Numbered from the stretch's first letter, positions 46,844-58,644 are shown. The stretch: 64,000 nt of DNA from Thamnaconus septentrionalis (GCA_009823395.1 CM020519.1:15910501-15974500), one strand, 5' to 3'. Notes: generated by a model from the letters alone, not told the origin. Program-made: numbers and translations.

Positions 46844-47322
46844 TGAAGATCGGATCCCATTTCCGAAGCAGCCTGGTACCCGATACCTCATCATCAAACG
46901 GGAGAATGAAGTCTTGATTCACCTATAAAAAAGAAAATATACTGCCACCACATTCAGCACAAAATTTCAAGTAATTCTAAGCTTCTGACAATGCTGAAAG
47001 GTCTCTCCCATCTTCTGCAGAATGAAGGAAGTGTCTGTTGCATGGTTGAGCAAAGACATGGCTTCCTGGCTAGCATCTCCAGTAAGCTGCTTCTCAACAA
47101 TAATGGACCTTTGGAAATTTGGGCCTCCTGAAGAAAAGCACACACCTAATGAGAATTAATGACAACATGATCTAGTTTATCGAGATGTACTTTCTTACCT
47201 TCTCCTGGAGAAAGGCCAGTGGGGATACTTGGAGGTGCAGATCCTCTTTGAATCTTCCACTGGATCATCTTCAGACGCCAATAAATGTATCCTGTGCTGC
47301 TTGCAGCATCATAGAAGTGTTC
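46844..47322 (-). pseudogene. Unidentified multi-exon fragment (three exon-like blocks)
   Basis: Exon 1 (47322-47199) lies between acceptor TTCCATTTTAG and donor GAAG|GTAAGAAAG and reads E-H-F-Y-D-A-A-S-S-T-G-Y, then W-K-I-Q-R-G-S. Exon 2 (47127-46982) follows acceptor TTTTCTTCAG. The junction makes one Gly codon and the frame continues E-K-Q-L-T-G-D-A-S-Q-E-A-M-S-L-L and I-L-Q-K-M-G-E-T-F. The two exons total 270 bp in one open frame. Exon 3 (46922-46844) after acceptor TTTTTTATAG reads V-N-Q-D-F-I-L-P-F-D-D-E and ends at a possible CAG|GTGTAA donor. The exon 2 end is AAG|CTTAGA, not GT, and the intron would be only 59 bp, so this join is probably broken. I do not recognise the family; it may be a transposon-borne or host gene. 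Confidence 0.5.
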
Positions 47323-47761
47323 CTAAAATGGAAATACATTCAAAATGAATGTATTGTCAAACATAATAAATCTCAGAATTCAAATGTCAATGTAATGCAC
47401 CCTGAACACAACAAGCCAAAACATTAAAATTATGTAAACAGAGAGTTCAACTGTTTTATACTCCTTTAGTTTATGAGCTATTAAACCTGCATTTGCATTT
47501 TATATCATTTTAATTCAGTGTATTTCTCTAAATTACAACCATTCATAACACAAAAGGAACAAGTTCAAACAGATTAAGGTGAATGATTGATCGAGCCAAA
47601 TCACGCACTGCAGATACTGAAACGTAAATAGGGATGGTGGATTTAGGGGTGAAATTTACAGAAAATATAAATAGGTGATCCTTCAGTGACACCAAATCAT
47701 GGCAGTAGGGTGTTTACGCAAAACACAATGGTCTCTTCTCCATGTTAGATGCTTGATTGAA
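47323..47761. other. Gene-free AT-rich sequence
   Basis: No additional exon found upstream of the 47-kb fragment on the minus strand. Confidence 0.45.
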
Positions 47762-47821
47762 ATTTCCCTGAGGGAGTCATCCCAAGGGGATCAATACAGT
47801 TTGTCTAAGTCTAAGTCTAAG
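47762..47821 (+). mobile_element. LINE 3' tail with (GTCTAA)n
   Basis: ATTTCCCTGAGGGAGTCAT, then AAGGGGATCAATACAGTTT and three GTCTAA units: the 'AATTTCCCC...GGGATCAATAAAG' end of L2/Rex-type LINEs followed by its simple terminal repeat. No body upstream. Confidence 0.6.
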
Positions 47822-49089
47822 CTGTGGTGGCTTCATTTGTTTCAGTAATAATGTCATGTGACCTTTTGTTGTGCGTCGTCTAAGGTGTCATGATGTCAGA
47901 ATGTGAACAGCATGGTCAAGAGGACTGTTGAAATGCGAGTCGTCATCGAAATACTGAAACATTGAACAGTTGGACGTGTGCGTCCAAAGTTAATAGAATC
48001 TCAGATTAAGTCATCAAGGTAACGGTGCATTTTAGGTGCATTCTGAAAGCCAAATATCCCAACTGTCTGTGAGTAGTGCATATCTGAGGGCAGTTTCCCG
48101 GCACCGTGCTCTTCAGTGCACTAACCCTTCCTCCCGTAATAAACACTCCAAGAGCGATTATTTTTCCTGCCCACTCTAAGGTTGAAAAATGAGTTTATGG
48201 CCGCTCTTCGGTGGCTCTTCATTGACCCTGTTAGCAGCAGTCTGAGTGGCTAAAATACAGATTCTTACCTTTACACCCTTTTATCCATTTTCTAGTTCAG
48301 TGTCAGCATCCCCCAGCAAATCCGCAGAGTTAAGTGCACTATCACGGCAAAGTGATGTCGTCAGCAAACCTGGTGTGGCAAGACTCGTAATTCACTTCCT
48401 AGACGTGTGTTCCCCATGTATTGGGTTAGCGTCAAGTCCATTCACTGTATGGCGCACAGCTGTTTTTTTGTGAGGAGCTGGCTTTTGGTTGCCACCAGTG
48501 ATGGTCGGCGCTTCGTGGAAGTACCAAAGACCTGCATTTGATTGTTTGACCAGCAGGAACCGCCAAAATTGGTTGCAAAATGACTAAAAATCAATGTCTG
48601 TCAATACGGAAAGGAGTCAGAAATTCATACTATTAAAAACTGATCTGGTTCAAATCACTAGTAAAAAAAAATGGAACAGGAACTGGAAACTCAGTGGGTG
48701 CAAAGTGCTTGAAGACGCCTGACCAATTATTGACAAACCAGTTGGTGACCAGCGGGTGGCTTTTCTGTCTTGTTCCATCCAACTGGGCACAGAGGTGGTT
48801 TTGCCTGCATCCATTGGCACTCGCCCCTGTCGTGAAGCACTTAGGTAGAATCCGGAGTCAGACAGCAACCTCACCAGGCATCAGCTGGAGAGCTCAAACA
48901 TAGTTATCAACCAGGCTGAAAGCCGACTGTCCGCCAAGGGACGGCAATCATGACATATTTCAACCAGGAGCAGTGTGAACACAGGCCCATGACCAACCAA
49001 AAATCATCCTTGGAGTTTTCCTGCCGCTACTGCTAAGCCAACGTGTGCTTGGCCTCCAGTCAAAGCAGAGCAAACACCAACGAAAAAAA
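47822..49089. other. Gene-free sequence with one dispersed repeat
   Basis: No exon recognised. The part 48541-48592 is shared with 62370-62423 and is listed separately. Confidence 0.5.
48541..48592 (+). repeat. Dispersed repeat, homologous to 62370-62423
   Basis: CCGCCAAAATTGGTTGCAAA and TGACTAAAAATC align with ACCGCCAAAAATGGTTGC and AGACTAAAAACG of the second copy. Upstream CAGTGATGGTCGGC may be a hAT-like end. Confidence 0.55.
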
Positions 49090-50220
49090 CCTCTCGACAA
49101 CCTCCGACTGCTCCACCTTTGCGTCGCCCCGACTCTGCGCGCTTCTTCTGCAGGTCGGAATTTCCCGTAGCCAAGTTGTACAGCGAGTTCACTGCCTTCC
49201 TCCCTCTTTTTCCTTGTCACTCCAATGTTTCCCTCCCGCCGGTACAAAAGCCCCCTGCGCTCCGGCCTGCGGCGTTTCTCCGGCCCTGAAATTCCCAGGA
49301 AATGGGACAAAAGGACGCGAGATGCGGCGAAATCTCCTTTATGTGCGTTCACGGCCGCACAGAGATGTCGGATACACGCCACGGCGTGGAGTTCGCGGAG
49401 GTCCTTACGTAAAAACACACTGCAGCAGGATGTCGGCGAACAATTATGCCCTTATGAAACCCTCCCACTTGTAATCATTAGCCGAAGCCGCTGACGGGCT
49501 AATTGCACGTCCAGCCTGAGTGCAAGTGCAAGAAAATATTTCACACCTTCGGAATTCTTCGCTTTTCTGAAGTATAATGGAGAGGGCGGAGGGGTGCAGG
49601 TCTTATCTATTCAGCGCGGCAAACCACGTTCTTCAGATCTGGTTCCTTACCTCATTGACATGTGCCCCTGCCCCCCCCCACCACTTTCTTCCTTTAATTC
49701 GGATCAGCGACGCCTCCCTCGTCTCGGAAGAAATGAAACGGCGGGCAATTAGGTGAGTCGTCTCCAGAGCTCGCTGACAGCAATTACAAGGTGTGACGAG
49801 GCAAACGCTCCGCAGCCGCGGCTCTAAGACGGGTCTCTCTCTCTCTGCTCTCCTATTTTTTTTTTTCCTTTCACTTTTATTTCCGGCAAGGGGACGGGAA
49901 GAGGGGCCGGGCGGGGAGGGGGTATTGAGGAACGGCTGGTAGTGATAAAAGAGGAGTTTGGAGGAAGAAAGCGGGCAGGATGTGAACGCGGGGTTGCAGC
50001 GGCCAAGGAGAGGAACGCGATCAAAGCGTGCTCGTCGGCGGCTTTGCTTTTTTTTTTTTTTTTCGTCGGCGGCTTCCGGGCAAAGTCGAGAGGAAGGCAG
50101 AGACGAAGTCGGTGTGTGTACTCAACGGAAAACAAAAAAACACAATGGCGCCCTATAGAAAAACGTTCACATCCGCGGCTGTGTTTTTAGCACGCTGCGG
50201 GGACGGCGAGGGAGGGCGGA
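49090..50220. other. GC-rich patch, no gene identified
   Basis: CpG-containing DNA (49120-49480 and 49700-50200) with a T run at 50048-50063. Frames on both strands reach about 150 codons but overlap in several phases and lack motifs. Confidence 0.4.
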
Positions 50221-51055
50221 ACAAACAAGAGACGCTGCAACACGCCCACACACTCTCAGAGATTACTGGATTTAGTACTTTTCTCTGCTTCTAATGAGTC
50301 TCACATTAGATGTGTTCCCTTTGAAGGCTGGCCTTTCCCGCTTTTAGAATCGGACTGGGTCGTCCCGCCGTCGAGCTCGCGCTAATCCTGCTAATTGTGT
50401 AAAATCAGGAATCCAGGAGTAGCAGGTCGGGTCGAACTTGGTTAAACTTTGCCGCACGCGCGCTAGTGGGTTCCGCAGCTATCAATAATTCGACTAGTCC
50501 CAGCCTGCCCCTCAGTCCGCGACTCCCTGTCGTTAAAAAAAAGACCAAGATGTCTTTGAGTACTGCTTTTTTATTCCATCAAAAAGGTGGTTGTAAACAA
50601 CCTTAATGGGCCAATGTTGCTTCCAAGTGCCAAGTGCATGAAACAACACCAAACAGAATACAATAGCATATTGCATTTATTACATCAACCCTTGTGTCTC
50701 TTTGGCCAAACCAAGTAGAATATAGCAGTTTAAGACTTAAACCCTTTAAAAAATGTTTTCATCTTTACTCCCAAAGCAGTTTCTCCTCTCTGATTGTTCT
50801 GCGTATGCAGCCTATTTTCTAATGTTGCTGAATATCAAAATAAGCTGATTTATTTTCAGTCTACCAAAAAATAACTTTTTTTTTTTTATATATAATGAAA
50901 ATCCCATAATACATTATTTGACCCACCCCACCCCCCCACCCTGCCAATAAAACAAAAATGTCCTGACTCGGCACAGCCCGACCCGTGGGTAACTCATGGG
51001 CACATGCATGTTACAGGTCGCATCACTAGCGTACACTGCTGATCTCTGGCTAACA
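50221..51055. other. Gene-free sequence
   Basis: No exon recognised; T run near 50877-50887 and C-rich piece at 50926-50941. Confidence 0.5.
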
Positions 51056-51063
51056 CCATAACT

Positions 51064-51336
51064 CAGTGGTCCCCAACCACCGGGCCGCGGACCGGTGCCG
51101 GTCCGTGGGTCATTTGGTACCGGGCAGCGGACAGGTGCTGGTCCGTTGTTGAATTAATCCCGTTTCATTCATTATCTGAGTGAACAATTTTATTTTGAAA
51201 AATTACCGGATTCTCTCCGTGACGTCCATCTACATGAGTGTCGATCGCCATGTGCTCCACACCCCACCCATCAATTATTGTCATATTGTCCTCGCATTAA
51301 ACCGGGCCGTGGTGTTAAAAAGGTTGGGCACCACTG
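51064..51336. mobile_element. 273-bp hAT MITE with perfect 8-bp target duplication
   Basis: CCATAACT flanks both sides exactly (51056-51063, 51337-51344). The termini CAGTGGTCCCCAACC and the inverse CAGTGGTGCCCAACC match at 14 of 15 positions. The interior repeats CCGGGCCGCGGACCGGTGCC/GGTACCGGGCAGCGGAC words, as in a widespread fish hAT family. No coding sequence: a clean, complete non-autonomous insertion. Confidence 0.93.
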
Positions 51337-51344
51337 CCATAACT

Positions 51345-52863
51345 GATAACTGACGCCAGGCCGGCGCTGTGGCAGAAGGGGACAATGAAGCGCCGAACAA
51401 TTCGCGAAGCCAGGTTGGACAGACGTCGGAGCGTAATTGAGGAGTTCAGAAAGGTGAACATCGGCGGATGAATGCCGGACAGTCTTGTGAGTGGCTGAAC
51501 TTCATCATTTCTAACCGGGGAAACGTCTGTCCGCTCCGCACTCACTGCGCCATTCAACTGGGGACCCTGTGAAGAAGAAGAAGAAGAAAAAAAAAAAAAT
51601 GCCTTTCGAACGCATAAATACACCAAGTGCAACCAGGAACAATGCAACAATGTAAGTACTCCCTATGGACATAACCTAAGGTCTCGGATTGATGGAAAGG
51701 AATTTTGGGGCTGTTCTTGACAAGCTTGCCTTCCGAGTCACCTTGAATGCAAACAGCCTCGCGCGCTGAGGACGTGGGAGAGTTATAGTAAGTATTCTTA
51801 ATTCTCCTTGGAACTGCACGAGCCAAGTGCTCATTTTTCATGTGCGGGCAAAGTGAAGCCTTCCGTGTCGGGAACAAAACATAGCGGCCCGTGCAGCGCT
51901 CAGTGTTGCGGCTAAACGTGAAGGGTACGGTTCAGGGTGCGACTGCATTTCACCCATTCAGCCGTGCTGATTAGGAGTGTGAAGGCTCGGCGTGGCCTCC
52001 CTCCAGCTGTTGGTACTGCCGCCGCCAAAAAGGATGGCTGCTAATGCAAGGCACGTGGACGAACCCTGACAAGGCTGCCGACCATTTCAACAACTGCTTT
52101 TCTCTGTTGGAGTGAGTGGCTGCTGCATTCCTCCCTCAATCCACAGAGAATGTTCCAGAGGTGCCATGTGAATCACAAAATGTCAGTAGAGCCTGTGTGT
52201 GTGTAAGTGCTGCTAAATTAGAAGCTATATATATATATATATATATTTTTTTTTTTTGCAGAGGAAAGAATCCCTTTTTCATCCAAACAGATTAAGATGT
52301 GCTTTCCAAACAGCAGCTGTTGGGATTTGCACTGAAATATACCCATTAGTGTTTTCTTATTGGTCTAACTTCCTCTCAGTCTGTAGCTCTGAAATTCCCC
52401 TTCTTCAGCACAACCGACCGATTTTAACATTGTCCAGGACAAGATCACGATTTCATTTGCAGTGAATTTCATACAGTATTTCAATGTTAAAGCAAGAAAG
52501 AACAAGGGAGTCAAGTCAAGGCTGTCTAGTGTGCGCCCACCTGTCAGACACGCACACAGACGGGCAAATTTCATTTCATACGCCCACGTGGTTTTTAAAT
52601 GCCATACTCGAATTCGCTGTTGAATAATACATCAAAACCATGGTTTGCGGACAAAAAGAAGCACAAAGGAATTTCATGACCTCACTGCCGTTTAAGTCAC
52701 CAACTAACACTCACATAAATTTAATTCTCAACAACTCCAACGCTGAAAATTACTCCGCAGCCCGCGAGTGCCCGTAAAATATGATGCAGCTGTTCCTCTG
52801 CATTTAAATAACTTTGGCTGAGCAATGGGCCCTTGGTTCCTCCAGCTGCAGCGAAAGGCCATG
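51345..52863. other. Gene-free sequence
   Basis: A GAA/A-run at 51572-51599 and (TA)n plus T run at 52226-52257. No exon recognised. Confidence 0.5.
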
Positions 52864-52896
52864 GTATAACAAATGATAACAATAACCAGACATATG
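52864..52896 (+). repeat. Short repeat, copy 1 of three
   Basis: Contains a 24-bp word starting ATGATAACAATA (52873-52896) that recurs exactly at 54564-54587. With its leading GTATAACA it also matches, inverted, 54597-54625. Confidence 0.8.
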
Positions 52897-53297
52897 CTAT
52901 CTTGAGACGGCGGCATCATTACTGTAGAAGCAGGCACTTCTCCTTAAAGTTTCCAAGCGGATGGCGGCGAGAGGGAGGAAGCGACACCCCTGTGAGCTTT
53001 CAACACAGCTGGACTGTCGAGATCTCATGCAAGAAATTTGAATGTCCAAACTGCAGAGCTTCGATCAAAAGCATTTTCAGAAGGTACCTCCTGCAGCATG
53101 CCCTTAATAAAAAATAAATAAAGCAGAGACAAAGGAGCGACTGCAAGCCCCTAGCTGCAGCTAAGGAGATTAGCAAGGATACTCAAGGAGCTCCATGAAA
53201 TATAAGCATTTTATGAGAATAAAGAACAGAAGTGAATATTTTCTTCAGCACAGTGCAGGTTTTTACTCATGTTCATCGCTTAAGTAAAATACTCCTG

Positions 53298-53675
53298 GCG
53301 CTATAGCTAACATGCAATAACCTGTGCAATACCACACTCAACCAGTGCAATAGCTAACATGCAATAACCTGTGCAATACCACAATCAACCAGCGCAATAG
53401 CTAACATGCAATAACCTGTGCAATACCACAATCAACCAGCGCAATAGCTAACATGCAATAACCTGTGCAATACCACAATCAACCAGCGCAATAGCTAACA
53501 TGCAATAACCTGTGCAATACCACAATCAACCAGCGCAATAGCTAACATGCATTAACTTGTGCAATACCACAATCAACCAGCGCAATAGCTAACATGCATT
53601 AACCTGTGCAATACCACAATCAACCAGCACAATAGCTAACATGCATTAACCTGTGCAATACCACAATCAACCAGC
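53298..53675 (+). repeat. 47-bp minisatellite, eight units
   Basis: TAGCTAACATG recurs at exact 47-bp spacing (53304, 53351, 53398, 53445, 53492, 53539, 53586, 53633). Units 2-5 are essentially identical. Units 6-8 carry CATGCATTAAC where the others have CATGCAATAAC, so the array grew in steps from sub-blocks. Each unit holds the word GCAATA three times, hinting that the unit itself arose from a shorter repeat. Confidence 0.97.
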
Positions 53676-53692
53676 GGTTGATTGTGGTATTG
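53656..53692. repeat. Perfect 17-bp hairpin at minisatellite end
   Basis: CAATACCACAATCAACC (53656-53672), loop AGC, then its exact reverse complement (53676-53692). The left arm is part of the last repeat unit and the right arm lies just outside the array. Confidence 0.96.
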
Positions 53693-54563
53693 AAAAGTAG
53701 AAAAGTGCTTTGCTGGCAAAAAAAAAAAGGAAGGGGAGGAGAAACAGTGAGAGTCACAAAACACATTTGCCCTAGAAGAATACAGTAATACTAGGCTACG
53801 TCAACCGTGTTCCCCAGGTGTAAATGCTGTGAGGTTAGCAGGCTGGACACCACTCACCTGATGACAGCCAACGTGCCTTTGTCAGATTTTTTTTTTTTTT
53901 CTTTCTGATGCTGGAATTCACGAGTGCAACTCGGGTGACGGATCTAGCGAGCCGCAGTCAATCTTATCCGACAGTGACCTTATCCAGGCAACAGAGCTCC
54001 GGGCTATTGGCTACAACGGAGAGTTAAAGAGAGGCAGAGAGACAGCAGGTGATAATGGAGACAAAGAGAGGGGAAAAAAAAGAGATGAGAGTGATGAACG
54101 AGGGAAAGTGGAAAACGAGAGGAGGCAATTCTGCTGAAAACAGGTGGGCTTTGTGATGAAAATGAGTCCTATTTAGGGGCATAAACACCCCTGTTTTCAA
54201 CAAAAACCTGTGAGGTTACTCATAACTCTTTATCTAAAAAACCTACTGGGTATCACTAACCCACACGTCAAATAACATTATATGGAGCAGAGCCTTTCTT
54301 TAGGGAAACTCTCGGTAGAATCCCATATTGTTTTACCTGCGGACTTTCAAGCTACGTCCTGTAATATTGGAGTGACGCCGTGGGCGAGCAGCCCCGCAGG
54401 CCACAGGGGAGGTTTTCCAGGTGTTATTACCGGCCCGAGGCACCGTATTATTGCAAAGATCAACATTGCCCACGGCCAGCCGCAATCTGCAATATATGCG
54501 ACTACCGCAGTGTCGAATAAAAGACTAACAACTTTTGGCTAAAGTCAATTAGGAGTAATTTTG
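53693..54563. other. Gene-free sequence
   Basis: No exon recognised; short A and T runs and a purine-rich piece at 54050-54125. Confidence 0.5.
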
Positions 54564-54625
54564 ATGATAACAATAACCAGACATATGATATTGATATGTT
54601 TGGTTATTGTCATATGTTATACGCT
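54564..54625. repeat. Inverted pair of the 52.87-kb repeat
   Basis: A direct exact copy (54564-54587) and an inverted, slightly diverged copy (54597-54625, containing TTTGGTTATTGTCATATG) stand 9 bp apart and can fold into a hairpin with a stem of about 20 bp. A (TA)n tract follows at 54625-54652. Confidence 0.8.
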
Positions 54626-54652
54626 ATATATATATATATATATATATATATA
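54625..54652. repeat. (TA)n microsatellite
   Basis: Perfect TA run next to the inverted repeat. Confidence 0.93.
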
Positions 54653-56011
54653 CGGTATTTCAGTATGCTTTGGCTAGTCACAGTGTGTCCACGCGAGAGC
54701 CGAGGCTCGAGGTGCGCGACTTTTTGAGCCCCCTGGTCCTGCAGTTGTCACTCATTTCACTCGTTCCAGCACAACCGCGTCAATTATCACAACCCGCCTC
54801 AACCTGCAACCTGCTGTCGTTCCACAGACCAATATGTTATTTTTACTAAGATTAACGAGCATATCCATATAAACTGGTTTATTTTCAGCCTGTTAAAAAT
54901 ACATATTTCACCGTTTGTTCAAAAATAAATAAATAAATAAATCCTAATATACATTATTTGACCCGCCCCAGCCCAATAAAGTGAAAATGTCTCGACTCTC
55001 GGCTGTGAGTGGCTTCACATTTTGCTCATTTTTATTGGACAGTCGTAAACTCTACATTTAATTTGTGTGGTTTTATGTTTGTTTAATTTGATCTGACAGT
55101 GCACGGCTGTTGTTTTTTTTTGTTTAAATAAAGTTTGTGGGCTCATTATATCGGTGCTTGTAATTATTTTTACAATATTGCCTTTGCTAGTCAGAGCAGT
55201 TTTCTATGAAGACATCTAAACTGTGCTGTTACCGAACTGCGGTGGCATGCAAACTCTTTGTGGCACCATTTGGACAGAACGGCGCTCTTATCCAGGCTGC
55301 CATCTGACTGGTTTTTTGAATGTAAATTTCCGTCCACCGAGCAAAGTAGGGTGCTGTTGTTGTTGTCGTCCATCGTGTTCGTTGTTTGCATAGGCAACTT
55401 GTTAGCAAAACTACTATTTGGCCTTGCGCCTGTCTGACGTCCCTCAGTGCGTCTCTGCAATCCATATGCACTGAGAAACGTTCGATGTTGTCTAGAGTCT
55501 ATATTGAAATACAACATATACACACACACACTTATATAGAGAGAGAATTTTTTTTTAACTCAGTGTTTTTTTTGTGTGCGCATTAAATATTGACTTAACG
55601 GCCCTAAAAGATACATGTTTAAAAGAGAAAATGCTGAAGTGCTGTTTAGTAGTCTTAACTTGAACTTGAAAGTGCCACCCAGCTGTCAAAAAGTAAAAAC
55701 TAATAACAACACCGAATGACATCTGTTAAAAAAAATGCTGCCATGCCAGGATTGCATTCGCAGGAATCCTGCTGTCATCAAGACTGAAAGGATGCTGATT
55801 AATTCTTGCCCGAATATTTGAAAATAAGATGGAGCTTTGGAAATCTTGGGATCTCACTGGTCAAACCACACTGCAAGCCCTCCCTCCCACCCCCCGCCAA
55901 AAAAAAAAAAACAAACTTTATTTACACGGACAATACAATACACCTTTTGTAATTTGTAATTTTTCAAGATTTTTCTCTTCATTAGTTGGTTCAAAACTCT
56001 GTACTGTTCTG
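54653..56011. other. Gene-free sequence
   Basis: AAAT units at 54924-54944, a CA/TA mix near 55515-55540 and C/A runs near 55890-55912. No exon recognised. Confidence 0.5.
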
Positions 56012-56065
56012 TTTCTTTTCAAGCTGCTGCAAATGCAAATTTCTCTTGGAGATTAATAAAGTATT
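56012..56065 (+). mobile_element. LINE 3' tail
   Basis: TTTTCAAGCTGCTGCAAATG, then AATTTCTCTTGGAGATTAAT and AAAGTATTC match the usual end of Rex/L2-type LINEs (…AATTTCCCC…GGATTAATAAAG). No coding part remains. Confidence 0.65.
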
Positions 56066-56066
56066 C

Positions 56067-56113
<47 letters not shown>

Positions 56114-56114
56114 A

Positions 56115-56156
<42 letters not shown>

Positions 56157-56157
56157 A
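56066..56157. repeat. (ATCT)n microsatellite
   Basis: About 22 ATCT units with one ATCA variant, directly continuing the LINE tail, whose terminal repeat is of this type. Confidence 0.96.
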
Positions 56158-57020
56158 TAATATCCAAAATAATGTCCGCTCGCTGCACGGTTAGCAGATG
56201 AGGTTCACGCGCTTCCATCTGCATGTGTCGGAACATTTTGTTCCCGATGTTCAACACGTGCGGCCAAAGATCAAACGGCCACATCATTCGATTGACGGCC
56301 GACCTGCTCCGCTGGCCGAGGCTGGGCGGGCCCTCACCGAGCTCCCATTTTCAACCTTGGTCAAGGCGTTCGGAATCCAATTAAATGGCTGCTGCGGCGA
56401 GCCGGGCCTCATCCTCTGCCCACAAGTGGATCTGCGGATCTCACTCGGGCACTGCAAAGAGGAATCCGGTGGGGTGGGGTGGGTGGGGGAGGGGAGGGAG
56501 GGGGGGTGAATGGGAGCAGGTGAGGCAGATGAATACTGGGGGGAATGAGGGGCTCTGGCTGAGCCACTGCTGCCCATAGTGCGAGGCAGGCAGGCAGCCA
56601 GCGGAAGGGGTGTGTGTGTGTGTGTGTGATGTTGTTGAGGGGTGAGTGGGGGGTGTGCCAATCCAATCAGATGTAATGGGGTCAAAGGTCACTGTTCACT
56701 CCTGCAAAAACCGCGATGGCCAACTGGCTGAGCGGGAGGCGCAGCTGTGGCCCATCGTGGCGGCGGGAAGCGTGCGCGGCGCCCGGAAGCGTGCGCTCGC
56801 CATCCCCGCACGGCCCTGGCGCACGCACGCCGAGTACAAGAGGGCAAACGGAGGGGAGAGAGGAGTTTTCGCGCTTCCGCTGGCGCGCAGGTCGATGGTG
56901 GAATTGACGAATGGACAACATCGGCGGTTGGGAATAGCGGCTTATCGAACTTTCCGCCACTGCGATACGGACGCGCGCACGTAAGGCAAACCATCCGACC
57001 GTCTCCTCGCGCACCGACTG
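56158..57020. other. GC-rich stretch with a CpG-rich core
   Basis: G-rich DNA at 56465-56640 with a (GT)n run at 56609-56627, then dense CpG at 56700-57020 (GGCGGCGGGAAGCGTGCGCG). It could be a CpG-island promoter. A 189-codon plus-strand frame crosses it, but competing frames of similar length exist in other phases and none shows a domain. Confidence 0.4.
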
Positions 57021-58644
57021 ACGTCACTGTCCTCTCTCACCACCTCTCTGCTCTTCCTCCAGACCTCCTGCCGGCAGGTTCCAGCTCCATCATCACTTCT
57101 GCTGATATTATTCACCATAACCATCTGAGTCTGGCCCGTCTGGCTTTACCTCCAGAACATCTATCTTGCTCCCGCTGGCCCTCAGATGAACTCCTTCCAC
57201 ATCCCGTCCACCCTGGCCACTCCCAGAGAGAAGCCACAACATTTAAACCTCCTCATGGTTGGCTAATTGGAAAGGTCTGCACATCACAAGATCAGCACAA
57301 ACTGCGCAAGTGCTGATGGCTCGATGATGTCACGCGCTACCTCGCAACGTAGAAAGGCCAGGATTTAGGCAGATTCAAGAGAAAGTGAACGTCCAACAGG
57401 CAAGAGAACAAGATACGTGGTGTCAATCAATACCTTCAGTGTAGTGCTCACAGAATAATAAAGAGGCCATAGATGGTACTTATATGTTTACAGATGTTGG
57501 GGAAAGTCAAAAAAGCTCTCAGCAGTCACCATCTTTCATTGGCCTTTCACCTCGTGTTTGGGGTGAGACTGAGCGGAAGAGTCCTTAACAGATCAATTCA
57601 ATCAATACTCAGCTAAAATTATATTAAAATAATAATAATAATATAAACAATCCTAGCTATTTCAGAGAAAAGTTTCAATATTATTTCGTTCATCATTCAC
57701 AGTCACATCTAACAAAGTCATCTATTGTTTTTATGGGTAGTCCTAATTACAGTGCTAGTAAGAGTCCTTCTAACACTTTGAAATCCTTATTGAGGAATCC
57801 ATGTCCTCACCTCATGGCTCTAGTGTAATTAGATTCAGGTCCCGTGTGTTTTGAGGTAAAGTGATTTGTTGTTGTGTTTTTTTTTTTTTTATTTGCAATT
57901 TCCTGCAGCTTTTCCCGGGCATTTGTTTGCAGCGCTGCCTAACGCGTCATACAGCGACTCGAAAGCAGCAGGCAGGAGGGAGCAGGAGAGGATATTACGG
58001 CATCATATAAGCCTAAATCGAATTTTACTTTGTTTATCAGCCCACGCTGCTGCCGGTAACGGGATTGTCTGTTGATTTGAACTTGAGGAAACAAAGCAAA
58101 CACTGCGCGCAGAGCCAAACTAATGAGTGTACCTCACTCGATGAGCGACACCTTCATGTTGACTGGGAGCCTGCCCCAAGGATTATTATTAGGTAAAGGT
58201 ACAGTCATTCAATCATTAGATCTGTTTGGTTGGTTTATTAAATGTTCTTTTTGAAATCAGAGACCCAAAAAGCAAGCAACCCGTTTTCCAAAACATTATT
58301 ATCATTATTATTATTTTAGAACTTTTCATTTGGAATATTTTAGTGTCCAATGTCTAATTAAAAGTGATTGATAGGATGTGAAGTGTGCAGAATTCTGTGC
58401 TTACAAGAGCCTAAAATATCAACCCTGATGCTTTGATTACTCCTTCATGGTTTACTCAACACAGCTGAGTGTCATTAAAATACCAAGCTTTGTTTTAGAA
58501 ATGTTTACATTTCTCACTAATTTAAAGCGTCCAGCTTTTGTAATGACGGCCGCATATTGCACACTTGACATTCATTCTCTAAAATCACATTCAATTAGAC
58601 GTTCGAGGGAACAATTGTCAGTGCCATCCCATAATTTGTCCAGC
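57021..58644. other. Gene-free sequence
   Basis: No exon recognised; T run at 57876-57890 and ATT units near 58298-58315. Confidence 0.5.

Noticed and set aside
53298..53675. Regularly spaced repeats resembling a CRISPR array
   Set aside because: The whole 47-bp unit repeats with no unique spacers, there are no cas genes, and the surrounding DNA is vertebrate-like. It is a minisatellite.
56747..57316. 189-codon plus-strand frame
   Set aside because: GC-rich DNA keeps several phases open on both strands; no domain, and composition is Arg/Ala/Pro-biased as expected by chance.
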